NCBI GenBank assembly: GCA_013398295.1
Contig: VZSF01001513.1
Span: forward strand, 998,384-1,062,383
Direction of reading: 5' to 3'
DNA: 64,000 bases
From: Chionis minor
Lineage: Eukaryota > Chordata > Aves > Charadriiformes > Chionididae
Both the position numbers and the translations under genes were made by a program. Shown piece by piece: positions 51,666 through 64,000 of the stretch. The notes beneath the pieces are model-generated. The model worked only from the letters and a program-made list of their open reading frames with translations, was not told the origin of the DNA and ran no database searches. Each line of letters begins with the position of its first letter. Positions within the stretch are counted from its first letter, which is position 1.

Positions 51666-52601
51666 CCTCTCCCCTCCTCTTTTCTTTGATATTTCCTGGA
51701 GTGAAACATTACTCCTAAGACTCCCAAGTGTGAAGAGGGTGGATTTCACGGCAGCTGTGAGATTAGCAGTGAGAGCGCAGGAGAGTCGCTTTGGTTCGAG
51801 CTACTGTCTAATTCCCTCAGGGCAAGCTTAGTGGCACCCATCGGTGAAAGGGGGACATGTCACTCTGTCAGGGTGGAAAGAGGAGCCTTTTCAGCAACAC
51901 AGTCCAACCCTGATCTTACCAGGACAGCTTGGAGCTGGGACAGGGCCTTCTAGCAGCTCTACGGTGGGCTGTGGGCAGTTGGTGATGGTTAATCTTGGGT
52001 AGTCCTTTCACTCCATCTTGAAGCGTTGAGACCTTGTTGTACTGCAGGCACAAGGTTGATTTCATTTTAATTTCTGTATCACGCTTCGAATCAACATTGC
52101 TTGATTTTTGTCAAGGTGACATAATAGGCTTATGCTTTTTAACCTCTCTTGGCACTGTCAGTCATAAGTCCACACCTGATTCTTGTTGGTGCATTTGGGT
52201 CTTGAGTCTGTTGTATGCCTCCTCTGAAGACTTCAGGCAAGGGGACTCACAGAAAGAAGCGTTGTGGTTTGGTGGTTTTTGGTTTTTTTTTCACTTTCCC
52301 TCTTTTTCTGGCAAGGGTAAAATAGAAGCTCTGTTGGGAGCAACTCGGCAAGTGGTGTTTCAAGGCCAGCAAATTCCAGTGTCGCTGCCCAGTGGGACTG
52401 AGCAGTCTATCACAGGACTAGGCTGGCGGCTCATCCGGAGAGGGAGCGCCTGGCATGCATACCAAGAGCTGGACACGAAGCCTTTTTCTGTCCGCCTCTT
52501 CCCTTCCCGCAGTAAATGGGAGGACATTAGCTCTGGGATTCGGGGAAATACCTCAAGTGTAACTCCTCTTTCCTGACTACAGTCCCACATAAAAGTGCAG
52601 C

Positions 52602-52676
52602 AAGTAATATATATATGTTATATATACATATATATAAAAAAATGTACGCACACAAATGTGGACATATAAATATATA
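52602..52676. repeat. AT-rich microsatellite, imperfect (TA)n
   Basis: Alternating ta/at blocks (taatatatatatgttatata, then acatatatataaaaaa, later catataaatatata) form an imperfect dinucleotide repeat that could form cruciforms and vary in length. Confidence 0.85.
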
Positions 52677-55600
52677 CGGATTGCGCCATCTTTGGGATTA
52701 CTCCAATGTAGCAATCTCCAGAGCGTCGGTGTTTCAGCAGTAATGGCTCCGGCTCTTGGGTGCCCCATTTCACAAGAGTGTCTTTTTGCCCTTGTAAAGC
52801 TGCCTTTGAAAACTATCATTAGCTTTCTTACTGGTGCTGTGCATATAATCAAGGGGAAGCTTATAGGTGTGCCTGACCCTGAAGGGACTCAGGGCACCTG
52901 TGGGGTCCCACTGGATCTACACCACTTGGGTTCAGACCCACTAACATGCTGGAAGCTTTGCGATTATCTATTGTGGTATGCCAAGGGGTTTTTTAGTCTA
53001 TGTTGGTATACTCTGTATGCTTTAACCTACCAGTCTAATTTAACTGGAGGATGAATCATGCCCATTCATCTCAGTAGCAATGAAATCATGTCGGTAATTG
53101 TGTTAGCTTCCACAGACGCTTTTCTGAAGTGCCCAGAGGGAGGGGAGGTGGGACTGCTGGCACTGCAAACCATCAGAGAGGTCTTGGATCCCAGGTGATG
53201 CCAGCTGCTTCATAAGAGAAGTCAACGCCTTGGGCACCGCTTAGTCTCTGGAATGGCAGCCTGGGGAGCGCCGGGAGGGGACTGGTGCTCTGATGTGGTC
53301 TGGGGAGCTGGCTTTCAGAGAGACCCCGCCAGCAGGAAAGGGTCAGGCAGATGGGGAGCCAGCAGCGCTGGGTTCCAGCCCGTCTCCACCAAAAATCCCA
53401 TGGTGCTGCCTTAACCTGGGCAGAGGGCTTGCAGAAACTTGTGCTTATGCTTGAAAGGCTGCTTGACTTTAAGATTAAAACATAACAACAGAGCGCTTCT
53501 GGATAGAAAGGCTTGCCAAACAGAGGTTAGTCTGAAGCCCAAGCAACAGAGCAAGAATGTATTTTAAAGCTTAATCCGAGTTATCCCCGTGAGTGTGCAA
53601 GACTGATACAGGGTGCCTTTGGACATGCTGAAGAGCACAGATGCAGGTGGGTATGAGGATCGCCCTCTGTCTTGCACAAATTCAGACACCCGTGACCTTG
53701 CCCTCCAGAGCGGTCCTTGGCCGTGTGCTCTGGTGTGAGTTTTCAGAGTTCAGCCATGTGTTCTAGCATTCTATCTGGCGCCGGACATGAATCTGTATTG
53801 CGTTGCTCTGTGCCATCCTGGAGTCTGCACGAGAGGTGGAGGCGGCTTTGGAGGCTGGGTGTCTGTAATCCATCACGCCTTGATCCTACCACACAAGTGC
53901 AGAGCATTTCAAAAGGTTCACGCTTTGCGCGCCAGTGTGGGTGGATGAGGTAAAGCAGAGAAAAGCCATGAAGCTCTGTTATATTCTGCTACGTTCCCCT
54001 TTTCCAGCTCTCTGCAGAATCTGTAGGATGTCCTTTGGTGGGATGAGACCGTAAAATCCCCAGGAATGGTGCTGGGCTCCTGGCTGGAGAACTACCCAGG
54101 TACTGAGATGCCTGTGGGATCAACCTTCCCCACAAGCCTCCTCTGCTTCCCTCAGCTGCCCAAAGCAGCCGGCATGGACAGGCAGCTGGCTCCTGTTGTA
54201 TGGCCTAGCAATATGTGTTGATTTGCAGTGGAGTTTCACTTGCTCATACCACTCATCCTGCGTCTGAGTTGGATTCTTGTATCATTATGTCACGTTTCTG
54301 CTTTTGCTTTGTTTCTGAGAAATGCAGAAGTTCAGTCTGGGGCTCGTGGCTGCATTTACGGTCCCTAAACACTTAAGTGTGGTCAGCTTTTGAAAACAAC
54401 TTCTGGTTGTTAGGACAGTGCAAAAGGGCACCTTGCTATGTTTCATTCCTATTTTCTGGTAATTATGAATTACAAATGTCTGGAGAGATTTCCCTTTCAT
54501 TTCTGTCCCATTACGTTGCACTGCAAGTTGCAATATGCTTGCTGTAGTCGGGCTGTCTGCGTGCGTGCTGGTGGTCTGAACAGGTTTGCGCCTCAGAAGT
54601 TGATTGGAAACTAGAAGGAACTTTTTCCTTACCCAAGAGAATGTTTTTCAAGAAAACAAGGAGCTGAAGTTGTTTTCAGTCCCTGCGCTGTATTTTGGTG
54701 TTGCTTTGTGCGGTGCCTGGAAGGACGGAGCGCGTGGACTGAATCCCGCAGGGTTTAGGGGTTGCATTTGCAGCTGTGGGCACATAAAGCAGCGCTTTCC
54801 ATCTCGGCATGTCAGCCCCAAGCGGTGGCGTACATAAGTGGCTACACGTTGGTTATGTGCTGCGTAACAGTGCTGAGTCTTACCTCCGGTTCTTCGCTTG
54901 GTTCTGTGCCCAAGAGAGTGCTCTCTGGAAGCTCCAGCTATCCCGATTTTCCTCTTTAAAGTATGACGGGAGTTGAATTAGAAGAAGCCCCTGAGGCTGG
55001 AACGGTGCAACAGCTCGTCCTTTGACATCAGAACTCAGGATTTCAAACTGGCTTTCTCCAGCTCCGTGCAGCTTGAGCTTTTTCTGATCTCTGCTTTGTG
55101 ACTGCCTTTTTCAAAGACGAGTAGCCTGGTTTTTCACTTGTGATTTCAGTATTTCCCCCTACCCTAAAGATAACGTAGTGACTAAGCAACTATCAGCAGC
55201 TCAGCCTGGGTTTTTATGTCTTAGCTCTGGTAGAATGTATTGCAGGTGTCATCTTTAGCCTGTATTTATTGATGCCTGTTGACACTCAGCATTACCAATG
55301 CTTAGGAAATTTGCTTAACTCCTCCTTGATGCTGATAACGTGGAGGTCCCTAGCCCAAAGCTGGTGAGAATGGAATTGTGAAAATAATTATTTGCTTTGA
55401 GTTTGGTAACTGAGTCTCCAAAATTTGTTGTGGAAAGAAAGATAGAAAATTGTTTCAGGTTTTGTGGGCCCAAAAGAACTGTTAGGGCTCTTTCAAAGCA
55501 ACAGTAGTTTTTTGCAACTCAGGAGAGTGTTGGTTTCAAGTAAAATAGAATATTTTGGTTTAGGTGTTACTAACGAATGCAAAGGAAAACGGGAAACAAC

Positions 55601-58600
55601 AGTAGTTTCACTTGAGTATTTAGGGCTTTACATAAAACTGGGACCTCCATCTGTTCTCCTCCTTATTTAATCAAAAAGTGGTTTAAATCTGTTGTCCGCT
55701 GTATTTGGAGCAAAGCCTCCAACTTGAAAAATCCTACCTTTACGATAAGTATCTTACCAACTGTGCTATTCCGCAGGTTGTACGTCTTTCATTCTTTTCT
55801 CTTGAAGTTGCTTCATTTTGAAAAAAATAACTACGATTTCACTGGAGCAGGAGTTGGAAACATGTATTGCTTTGGCTACCAGAGCAGGCAATAGAAACAC
55901 ATTTTTCTCAATTGTGATGGAGATTTCAGTATTTCTGTGAAGTAAAATGACTTCAGCAGAAGAGGTGGAGAAAAATCAAAATCTACACCCTTCTTGCAAA
56001 GGAGGTTTGAATGCATGTTTGCTCACCCCAAAGGTGTTTCCAAAAGAGCGTCTAAATGGCCTTGCATGCTGAAAACTTGAAAAAGCAAAATTTTCCCTTT
56101 CAGAAATACAAAAATTATTCATTTAGCTAATTCCAGGTTTGGGAATTTTATTTTTAATTGTGTGTATATATTTTTACAAAATTATTATTACTTTTTAACA
56201 TTTGACTGGAATATCACACTAGGTGCACCTAAGTTTGTGGTTAGCTTCCATGGCTCTGTACCTACATCTTTCATGACTAAATGATTTGCATTGAGATGAG
56301 AACACCACCAGGCTTTTATGAGCTTTAAACTGGACCTTTGGGATTACCGAACCTGTGAGAACCTAGAACCAAGGCAGGAAGCCAGTTCTGCCACTCGTAC
56401 TCCTGTGAAGAAGATCCTTACTGCATGTAGTCTTTACAAAACAGGGGGGTAAAACCGAAATAGGAAAATACCCACAAAATGTCATCCTTTCAGATACAGG
56501 TTCTACATCACAAGTGAGGTGATCAGAGTAGAATGAGTGGCGGGTATATGTATAACACTTATTCACTGGAAAAACTCTCTAGTGCAGGGAAATTGTATTT
56601 GACAGGTGCTCCAGAAAAGGACTGGATCACCTGCAACTGTAATTTGGGGTTTTTTACCAATGTTAAACTCAAGCAGCAGATGGGTAAAGAACACGTTTTC
56701 CAGCAACTGATGCTGAAGCAGCTCATTTTGTCATTTCATCTGGGTCTAGACTAAACCAAGGCCATTTAGGCATAGCTGCCTGCGAGGACAAAAGCTGCCT
56801 TTCTGAGTCGGGATGAAGCCTGTTTTCCAGTGGAGGTTTGTCAGTGAAAGGCAGAACCTCAGCAGGGCCTTAGAAATGCAGCCCTCAGAAAACCTCTCAG
56901 CCGTTATTGCTTCATCAAACTGCTAAAAATATTGAATGGAAAATGCAAGTATTAAGGAAATGAGGTAGATTTGGGCTTTCTGAGCTGGATGACTTCCAGT
57001 TTCATCAGCTTCCTGGAATCCTTGCTGCGAAAATGAAGAGCTCCTTGTAAATCTCAGAAACCTGTCAGTGTTTTTCCTCTCACGTGGCTGTGCTGGTTCA
57101 TGGGTTTGGACGCGTGGGGAGACCTGTCAACGTCAAGCAGCGAGTTACAGAGCTTACAACTGCTGGGATCGCTTGAGACAAATGCTCAAACGTGAGACCA
57201 AACCACAACTTTCCCAGATAATTGTCTGCTGGGGCAGCCAGAGAGAGCAGGCTCCAGAGGAGCTGCATGGCTGAGCCTGCCACTGTGCTGGCCCTCAAGA
57301 CCTGCTCCGAGAGGGACACCTAGGGCCACCTTCCATGGCCTTGCCAATCAAAGAGCGTTGAGAAGTCATCTTTGGTCACAGAAGGTCCTCTTCTAAAATG
57401 ATCTGCACGTAGCCAGAGCGCCTGAGCAAGCGAGAGCAGATTAATGTCACGTTACAGGTTATGTGAAAATAGAAAATGCAAGTTTTGGATTTCGTGTTGC
57501 TGGAAAGAAGTCAGGAGAAGCCAGTATCCCAACTCCAGGAGGAGACAACAGGCGCTCTTAATGGGTTTAACGTGTAATGTAGAGAAGCCAAAAGGCTGGA
57601 GATTTACCTTGTGTGGCTAAAACTATACTCGCTCAGCAAGAGGCAGATGGTTTAAATTTAATGGCACTTGCATATATAGTGGCTCTCTGGGAGGACACAG
57701 CAAGCGCAGAGTGCTCTTGCACCTGCAGAAGCTCCTGCCATCTTGATGATGAATGTTGTGCATTATACAGCTAGCAGGGGTTTTGGGCTTTCTGCAGTGA
57801 GTCCTGTGGGGCAGAGGCTGAGAAGTGGCAGGGTGGCTGGTGATCTGGTCCCACCTTGCAGCTTCATCTTGCCTCTCCTCCTCAGGCTCTCCATGAGGGA
57901 ATATAATCTGCTCCCTCGATGTACGTGACTCTCTTTCTGCTGGCTCAGATATAAGGAAGATATATTTTGAGGTATTCCCAAAGCATGCCAGAATGTCGCA
58001 GATGTTTTGGGGAGTGAGGTGAAGGTTTGGAAGGGGGATCTCCAAGCAGGTTCACCAAAATTCCCCTTCCAGTCGCACCCTTAGGGGCACCCCCCCAACA
58101 ATCAGGCCTGCCCAGCACCGAAAAAGTCTTTGCTGCATTTAAAAATGAGCCAAGAATAAACTGTGCATTTCAACCACATCATTGCAGACTTCTGGAAACA
58201 AGGGCTGCCTTCATGCTCGGAGAGCTTCCCTGCTCTGCCAGGAACCACAGGGAAGAGCAACAGGAGCTTTGGCTGTAAACTGCCGCTGAAGGCATACTGT
58301 CATGGGCGAGCACGTACAATACCTCTCACTGTGCTCTCGCCTAAAGCCTTTCCAAGACGAGCCCTTTGCCCACATGCCTTAGCAGCCATTTTTGATTCTC
58401 AGAAGGGGAAAAATAAGTGTCTTCTGCTGAACGTCCCACCCAGAGCAAACACTGCAGCATAAGACAGGCATGGGCACTGTCCTTGGCATCCAAATTTCGG
58501 TGACCACCAGATAGCTGGTGGGCCTGCTGGGAAAGGCAGCATTGTTACAGAGGTTTTTTTGCTGGCTTGTGTTGCCATGCCGTGTTAAAAGTGAGCGAGA

Positions 58601-58605
58601 GAGGA

Positions 58606-58792
58606 TGTATGATCTTGTGATTAAGATCCGGAGCTGGAATTCAGGAAGCTGGTGTTCAGTCTTGGCTCTGGGGGACACGGGCAAATTTCTTAACCTCTAC
58701 CCCTCACTTTTCCATCTCCTCAAAGGAGGCTAATAATACTTCTTCTTGTCTCTTTAGGACAGGATGTGGCTCTGATTGCCTAGCACAATGTG
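58606..58792 (+). repeat. MIR-family SINE, nearly full length
   Basis: The tRNA-like head is recognisable (tgtgattaagatccggagct, then ggtgttcagtcttggctctg), followed by acacgggcaaatttcttaac, ctctacccctcacttttcca, tctcctcaaaggaggctaat and aatacttcttc, ending near gcctagcacaatg. Each piece is in the MIR order ('ggttaagagc', 'gttcaatcctggctctg', 'ttgggcaagttacttaacctct', 'tttcctcatctgtaaaatggggataataatac', 'gcctggcaca'). This is the clearest of the old SINEs here. Confidence 0.75.
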
Positions 58793-58835
58793 TCATTGAT
58801 CTTTCCACTGCAACAATGAAGTTGAGGGAGAGCTG

Positions 58836-58875
58836 CCGGTGGTGGTAGCTCCAGGGAGGCTTCCGGTGGTGGTAG
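58836..58875 (+). repeat. 13-bp direct repeat, 27-bp period
   Basis: The motif ccggtggtggtag occurs at 58836-58848 and again at 58863-58875. It looks like a small local duplication next to the MIR copy. Confidence 0.7.
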
Positions 58876-59164
58876 AAATGCCAGTGCGAAACAGAGCAAT
58901 TGATCACCCGATTTTCACTTTAAGATCATAGATGGAAAATGAACAGGATCAAGCGGAATTAAGATTTCAGCTCTCCCATAGGTTTTCATATTGATACGGA
59001 TGTGCCACCACCTATGTTACCACCCTTCCCATTGCTCCCTCTTCCCAGGGAACAGATGTCCAACCAGAGGACAAAATGGATTGAGTTCCAGCATGGATTT
59101 CATAAAGGGGCACTGAGACCCTCAGGTGGTTTTGGTTATTTGATCCTTACCTGGGCATCTGAAT

Positions 59165-59280
59165 GACTTTGAAAGTGGCTTTGTGTAGTCCTCCATTTCG
59201 GTAAAATGGCAATAGCAACACTTCCCTGCCTCAGAACTGCTGCGAGAGCTCAGTGCAACTCTTGGGCCAATACCTGAGAC
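59165..59280 (+). repeat. MIR-like SINE fragment, 3' half
   Basis: The stretch ctccatttcggtaaaatggc, then aatagcaacacttccctgcc and tcagaactgctgcgagag, matches the MIR/CORE-SINE segment 'tttcctcatctgtaaaatgggaataataacacttacctgcctca..ggttgttgtgag'. The head is unclear. It lies about 370 bases downstream of the longer MIR copy, in the same orientation. Confidence 0.55.
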
Positions 59281-60308
59281 GGTTCAAAAAATGGATTGTG
59301 GCCTATTTGTACTGTACAGAGCTCCCATCATAGGCCGTTTCCTCCATCTGTGACAGTGCCTAGAGCTTGTCTGGCAGCTGAAAAGCTGTGGTGCTGCGAG
59401 CTGGTATGTATTTCTAGGAAGGCATCGCCTAAGTCTGCAGATGACCCTGTGCTTTCTGGTCATGTTCCGGATGGCACTGCTGACTGTGGGCTACTCCCTT
59501 GGGCAGTCTCAAGGTCAGACAAGCTGATAAACTTTGTTAGGGCTCTGTCATTTTGGCAGCTCTGCTTTTGATGAAGAGCTCCCAGGCTGTTAGAGGTGAC
59601 ATATTGAAAAGTGTGCCTTTCTGCAGCTGGTTACAGTATGGCATTTGGCGGCAAGTCTCTTGTGACAGTGGCAAGGAGGTCCCCACCCCAATGAGCACTA
59701 CAGGGGACATTCACTTCTTACACTTGCTGTCCTGCTGGGGTCAATGCACTTGGGAGGACTTTAAGACTTTGTCTTATGGTGGAGGCATCCCATGCTGACT
59801 GAAGATTCCCCCTGCCCACATGGCGTGGTGTTGGCAAGGAGTTTATTTCCTTCCCAGCTTGGATAACATTCCAGGTGGGGTTTATCAGTCAGGCTTGCTC
59901 TGATACAGGGAAGTCTGGGACTTAACCCTCCACACCTCAGGAGAAGGAGGAATCTGCTCCCCTTCTGAAGAGGCTGCCCATGCCGCTTTGGCTGTGTGTT
60001 CCCGGCATGGCTCTTGGCTGAATCAGAGCACGTCCTGTGTGGTGCGTTTTGCTGCATCGTAACATCATTACGCAATTTGACAGCTCTGGCAACCTGTGTT
60101 CCAGTGAGTCCCAGAGCTAAATGAGCAGAAGCTCTGCCAGCCAGGCTTGTGGTGTGTTTGGAAAGCCATGTGGGCGAACTCGTATAGCACCTGCCCATAT
60201 TAAATGCAGTTCAGCAGAATGATGTGTGTTCCTCCCTCCCTTTTGTAAGAGATGGAGCAAAAGAAAGCTCCTCCTGCATGACTTCTGTTTATTTTTTTAT
60301 GATGATGA

Positions 60309-61508
<1,200 letters not shown>

Positions 61509-61697
61509 ATCCTGCAAGAGATGCTGTATGGCCCTGACGTAGACTGGTGGGCCATGGGTGTGCTGCTGTACGAGATGCTGTGCGGCCATGCGCCCTTCGA
61601 GGCGGAGAATGAGGATGACCTTTTCGAGGCTATTCTGAACGACGAGGTCGTCTACCCAACGTGGCTCCAGCAGGACGCAGTGGCAATCCTCAAAGCG
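61509..61697 (+). CDS. PRKCH: PRKCH exon: kinase C-lobe
   Basis: 189-nt exon (63 codons, phase 0) between acceptor cccttctttag and donor agcg|gtgagt. It starts [20 protein letters not shown], directly after the APE Glu of the previous exon, and continues [40 protein letters not shown] and [18 protein letters not shown] is the conserved helix-F region. The end differs most from human ([10 protein letters not shown] against HEDATGILKS). This is the last coding exon in the window; the remaining kinase end, C-tail turn motif and hydrophobic motif should lie beyond 64000. GC content is visibly higher here than in the flanking introns. About residues 524-586. Confidence 0.97.
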
Positions 61698-64000
61698 GTG
61701 AGTTCCCTCGGCTGTTTGCATGCTCTCTGTCCTGGCTTTCTTCAGCTTAAATCTAGCAAAAGAAAACAGGGCTGGGATGTATAGGCACTCAGAAATTGCA
61801 GTTACCCTGACCCCGAGCCTTTTCTTATCTTGGATTGAAGGGTAAACAAAACAAAAAAAAAAATAATCCTGCCACACTTACGTGTGTTTGCACAGTTATG
61901 TCCTTTATATGGTTCAGCAGCCAACTTGGCAGGCAAAGTGTGTGGATATCTGTGTGTCTGGGCATTCCACTGCTGACTTAATGATTTACAACATACAGTA
62001 GTATTCCAGAACAGAAGCAGCAGTTGCACACAGAAATTAATCAGTAGTGATCATATGATTTCCATGCGACTGGAGTGGTGAAAGAGTGAAGCCTTTGTGA
62101 TAATTCTTCGTTGTAACTGTTGGTAATACCAGCCACCCCCAGGATTGCTGTCTACCTGCATACAAAGACAGGGGTTTGATTTTTTTTGTGTGTTTGGGAG
62201 AAAAAAAAATGGGGCTGTACAACAAACAGTTTGAGGAGAGCTGTTGCTGGCTGCACTTAGTCCTTGTTCTACCACGTGTTCCTGAATTTTCCCAGGAGCA
62301 CTCTCATCCTCATGCCTTCCATTTTTGCCTGTGCCATAGAAATGAAGCTTTTTAAGACTTCAGGCTGTGTGTGTAGAAACTGCCTAGTGCATTGGAACTG
62401 CCTGGCTTTACTCTAATGAATCAGAAGGTGATTAAATGACAAGGGTGTCATTTAACCTGTCTATTTTATGAAGGAAGGTGGTAGCTACTAAATCCATGGA
62501 TTTTTTTCTCACAGATTTCTGATGCTAACATTAGTTCTCTTAAATACAGCATTATTACTATGTGATTATCTTCTAATCACTACCGTGTTTACCTCCAACA
62601 AAAAGTGAACTGGAACTCCCTGATATACAGCTGTGACAGTGCTTTCTAACCCATGATATTGAGAGCTCTGGAAAATCAGAGCACTCAACTACTGCAGTGA
62701 CATAAATGATTATAAGTAATTACATCGCACAGGAAGCCTAGAAACACCCAGGAATTTAACCTGGGGTCTCTTATATTGCAGGCTGAGGCCTTAATAGCCT
62801 TAATAACTGGATTATCCCCTCACTAAAAGTTCTGGCCTCTAACCTTGAACAGGACTAGTGAGAATTCACTTAGTCTTGAGCGGTACAAAGCTCTGAAACA
62901 AAAATCAAATTCTTCTGCCAGGAAGGGGCAATTAGGCGTAGGTGCTTAGAGATGCTCTATGAATGGATATATCTAGGTTTAGAAAGCACTTGATCCCTTT
63001 GTCTTCATGAAGAACTTTATTGTAAACAAAGATAATAGGCTTTACTGTTCATTTGACGGATGCTGTTATTTTGTTTTGCTTTCATTTACTATAATTGTGC
63101 TTCACCAATTTCCCCCCATCAGAAACCGCCTGATTTTTGAAGGTTGCATCCTGTTCATCTTTGCACTTTCCTGATAATAACCAAGACACATACTTAGGAC
63201 CACATTTAGGTCAGTGGGTGTTCCTGGTATGTTTTTGAGCACTGGTACCAAGGAAAACAAACCCATCCTCAGTGCCCTGGGACCTCGTTTAGAATTCAAA
63301 GCAAAAATATTTGTGCTATAGAAAAATAAGTTTTTATCTATTTCCCTTTTTAATGTTTGGGGGTTTTTTTTGTCCTTGATATTTTCCCTCAAGAGCTGGA
63401 GAAAGAGTGGAGCAGAGCTAAATCAGTGTAAATCAGCAGGATTTTGCTGGTGTCAATACTCCCAGGGGAGGGAAGCAGAAAATCTCACTCCTGTAGCCTG
63501 CCTCGTCTGAGTGTGTCACTGGAAAATTTAGGTATAGATAGTTCAAATCAGGCAGAGCGGACTTGAACGGAGGTCTTCCTTGCTTGTGTAAGCAAGCTGA
63601 ACCAGGTGTGGATTTGCTTGTGGGAGGGGAAAAAAAAGTGCAGAAAAGGAGAATTGCTGCTGAATGGATTCAGACCACTTGAGCTCATTCTGAACATAAG
63701 TCTTGCTTTGATTTTGATTCACCCCAAAAAAAGGTTTCTCTGTAGCCCTACCTGAATATAGTCACAAGGAGTTTATGCCAGAGGAGCTGTTGGGTCTGTC
63801 TGCAAAAGAAATTCTTTCAAATACTCTTTGCTGTCAGCTGACAGAGTAGTCACTGGTGTCTTATGATGAAGAGACTGTGGAAGAGAAACTTTGTGAGCGA
63901 GCAGAGACTGCTGCACCGTATCTTTTACAGTGAGAGTGCAGCTGGAGTTTGCTTTGTTTACAGCATGCCGATGCTCTGAATTTGTAAATTGTCACTAGCA
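61698..64000 (+). other. PRKCH: PRKCH intron, 5' part
   Basis: Begins at donor gtgagt and runs to the window end. No frame resembles the next expected PKC segment (the MTKNP-type region of kinase subdomain XI), so that exon must lie downstream. Contents: a degraded tRNA-derived SINE at 62735-62830 and otherwise AT-rich, unremarkable sequence. Confidence 0.9.
62735..62830 (-). repeat. Degraded tRNA-derived SINE (MIR/CORE-SINE-like head)
   Basis: The plus strand reads ggaatttaacctggggtctc, ttatattgcaggctgaggcc and ttaataactggattatcccc. This resembles the reverse complement of a tRNA-derived SINE head ('gattcgaacctgggtctc..atcgcaggcgagtgctctaaccactgggctat'). The B box lies at the ggaatttaacc side. 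It is too worn to be a functional tRNA gene. The exact family was not determined. Confidence 0.45.

Noticed and set aside
52034..52576. 180-codon plus-strand open frame
   Set aside because: No domain, no splice context tying it to PRKCH, and low-complexity Phe/Gly codons from a T/G-rich run. Treated as chance.
59080..59115. Possible CR1/L3 scrap (ccagcatggatttcataaag)
   Set aside because: Resembles the CR1 phrase 'cagcatggattcatcaaggg', but only about 20 bases match and the flanks do not follow.
63415..63470. Possible amniote palindromic repeat (ctaaatcagtgtaaatcagc)
   Set aside because: It recalls a dispersed 'gatttacactggtgtaaatcagga' motif, but the match is short and one-sided, so it was not called.

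Overview
This is vertebrate, almost certainly avian, genomic DNA. It has large introns, short coding exons joined at GT-AG boundaries, a recognisable CR1 LINE copy of the kind that dominates bird genomes, and worn-down amniote repeats (CR1-like and MIR/CORE-SINE-like). I cannot name the species. Nothing bacterial, plasmid-like or viral was seen.

The window lies wholly inside one plus-strand gene, PRKCH, which encodes protein kinase C eta, a calcium-independent, diacylglycerol-responsive 'novel' PKC. Ten internal coding exons are present: 10908-11058, 11870-11904, 13431-13519, 15207-15336, 16206-16333, 18509-18652, 19395-19568, 33593-33747, 60416-60554 and 61509-61697. All join in frame (1334 nt, about 444 codons). 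They encode the pseudosubstrate, both C1 zinc fingers, the V3 hinge, and the kinase domain from the glycine loop through the activation segment into the C-lobe. The N-terminal C2 domain and 5' end lie before base 1. The end of the kinase domain and the C-terminal tail lie beyond base 64000. Numbering here sets the pseudosubstrate Ala to 160, as in the mammalian protein; the exons then cover about residues 143-586 of roughly 683.

Layout: 1-10907 is intron. 10908-19568 is a compact cluster of seven exons (regulatory half plus the start of the kinase). A 14.0-kb intron (19569-33592), a single 155-nt kinase exon, a 26.7-kb intron (33748-60415) and two more kinase exons follow. 61698-64000 is intron that runs off the window.

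The introns hold a minus-strand, 5'-truncated CR1 with a broken reading frame (42657-43530), four older CR1-like pieces, several MIR-like SINE pieces, microsatellites and T-tracts, a CpG-rich patch near 28.05 kb, a nested inverted repeat at 14357-14433, and one unusually long unexplained ORF (34393-35136). I found no convincing nested gene, tRNA, other RNA gene or new biological system. The findings are second-look items inside an otherwise conventional kinase gene.
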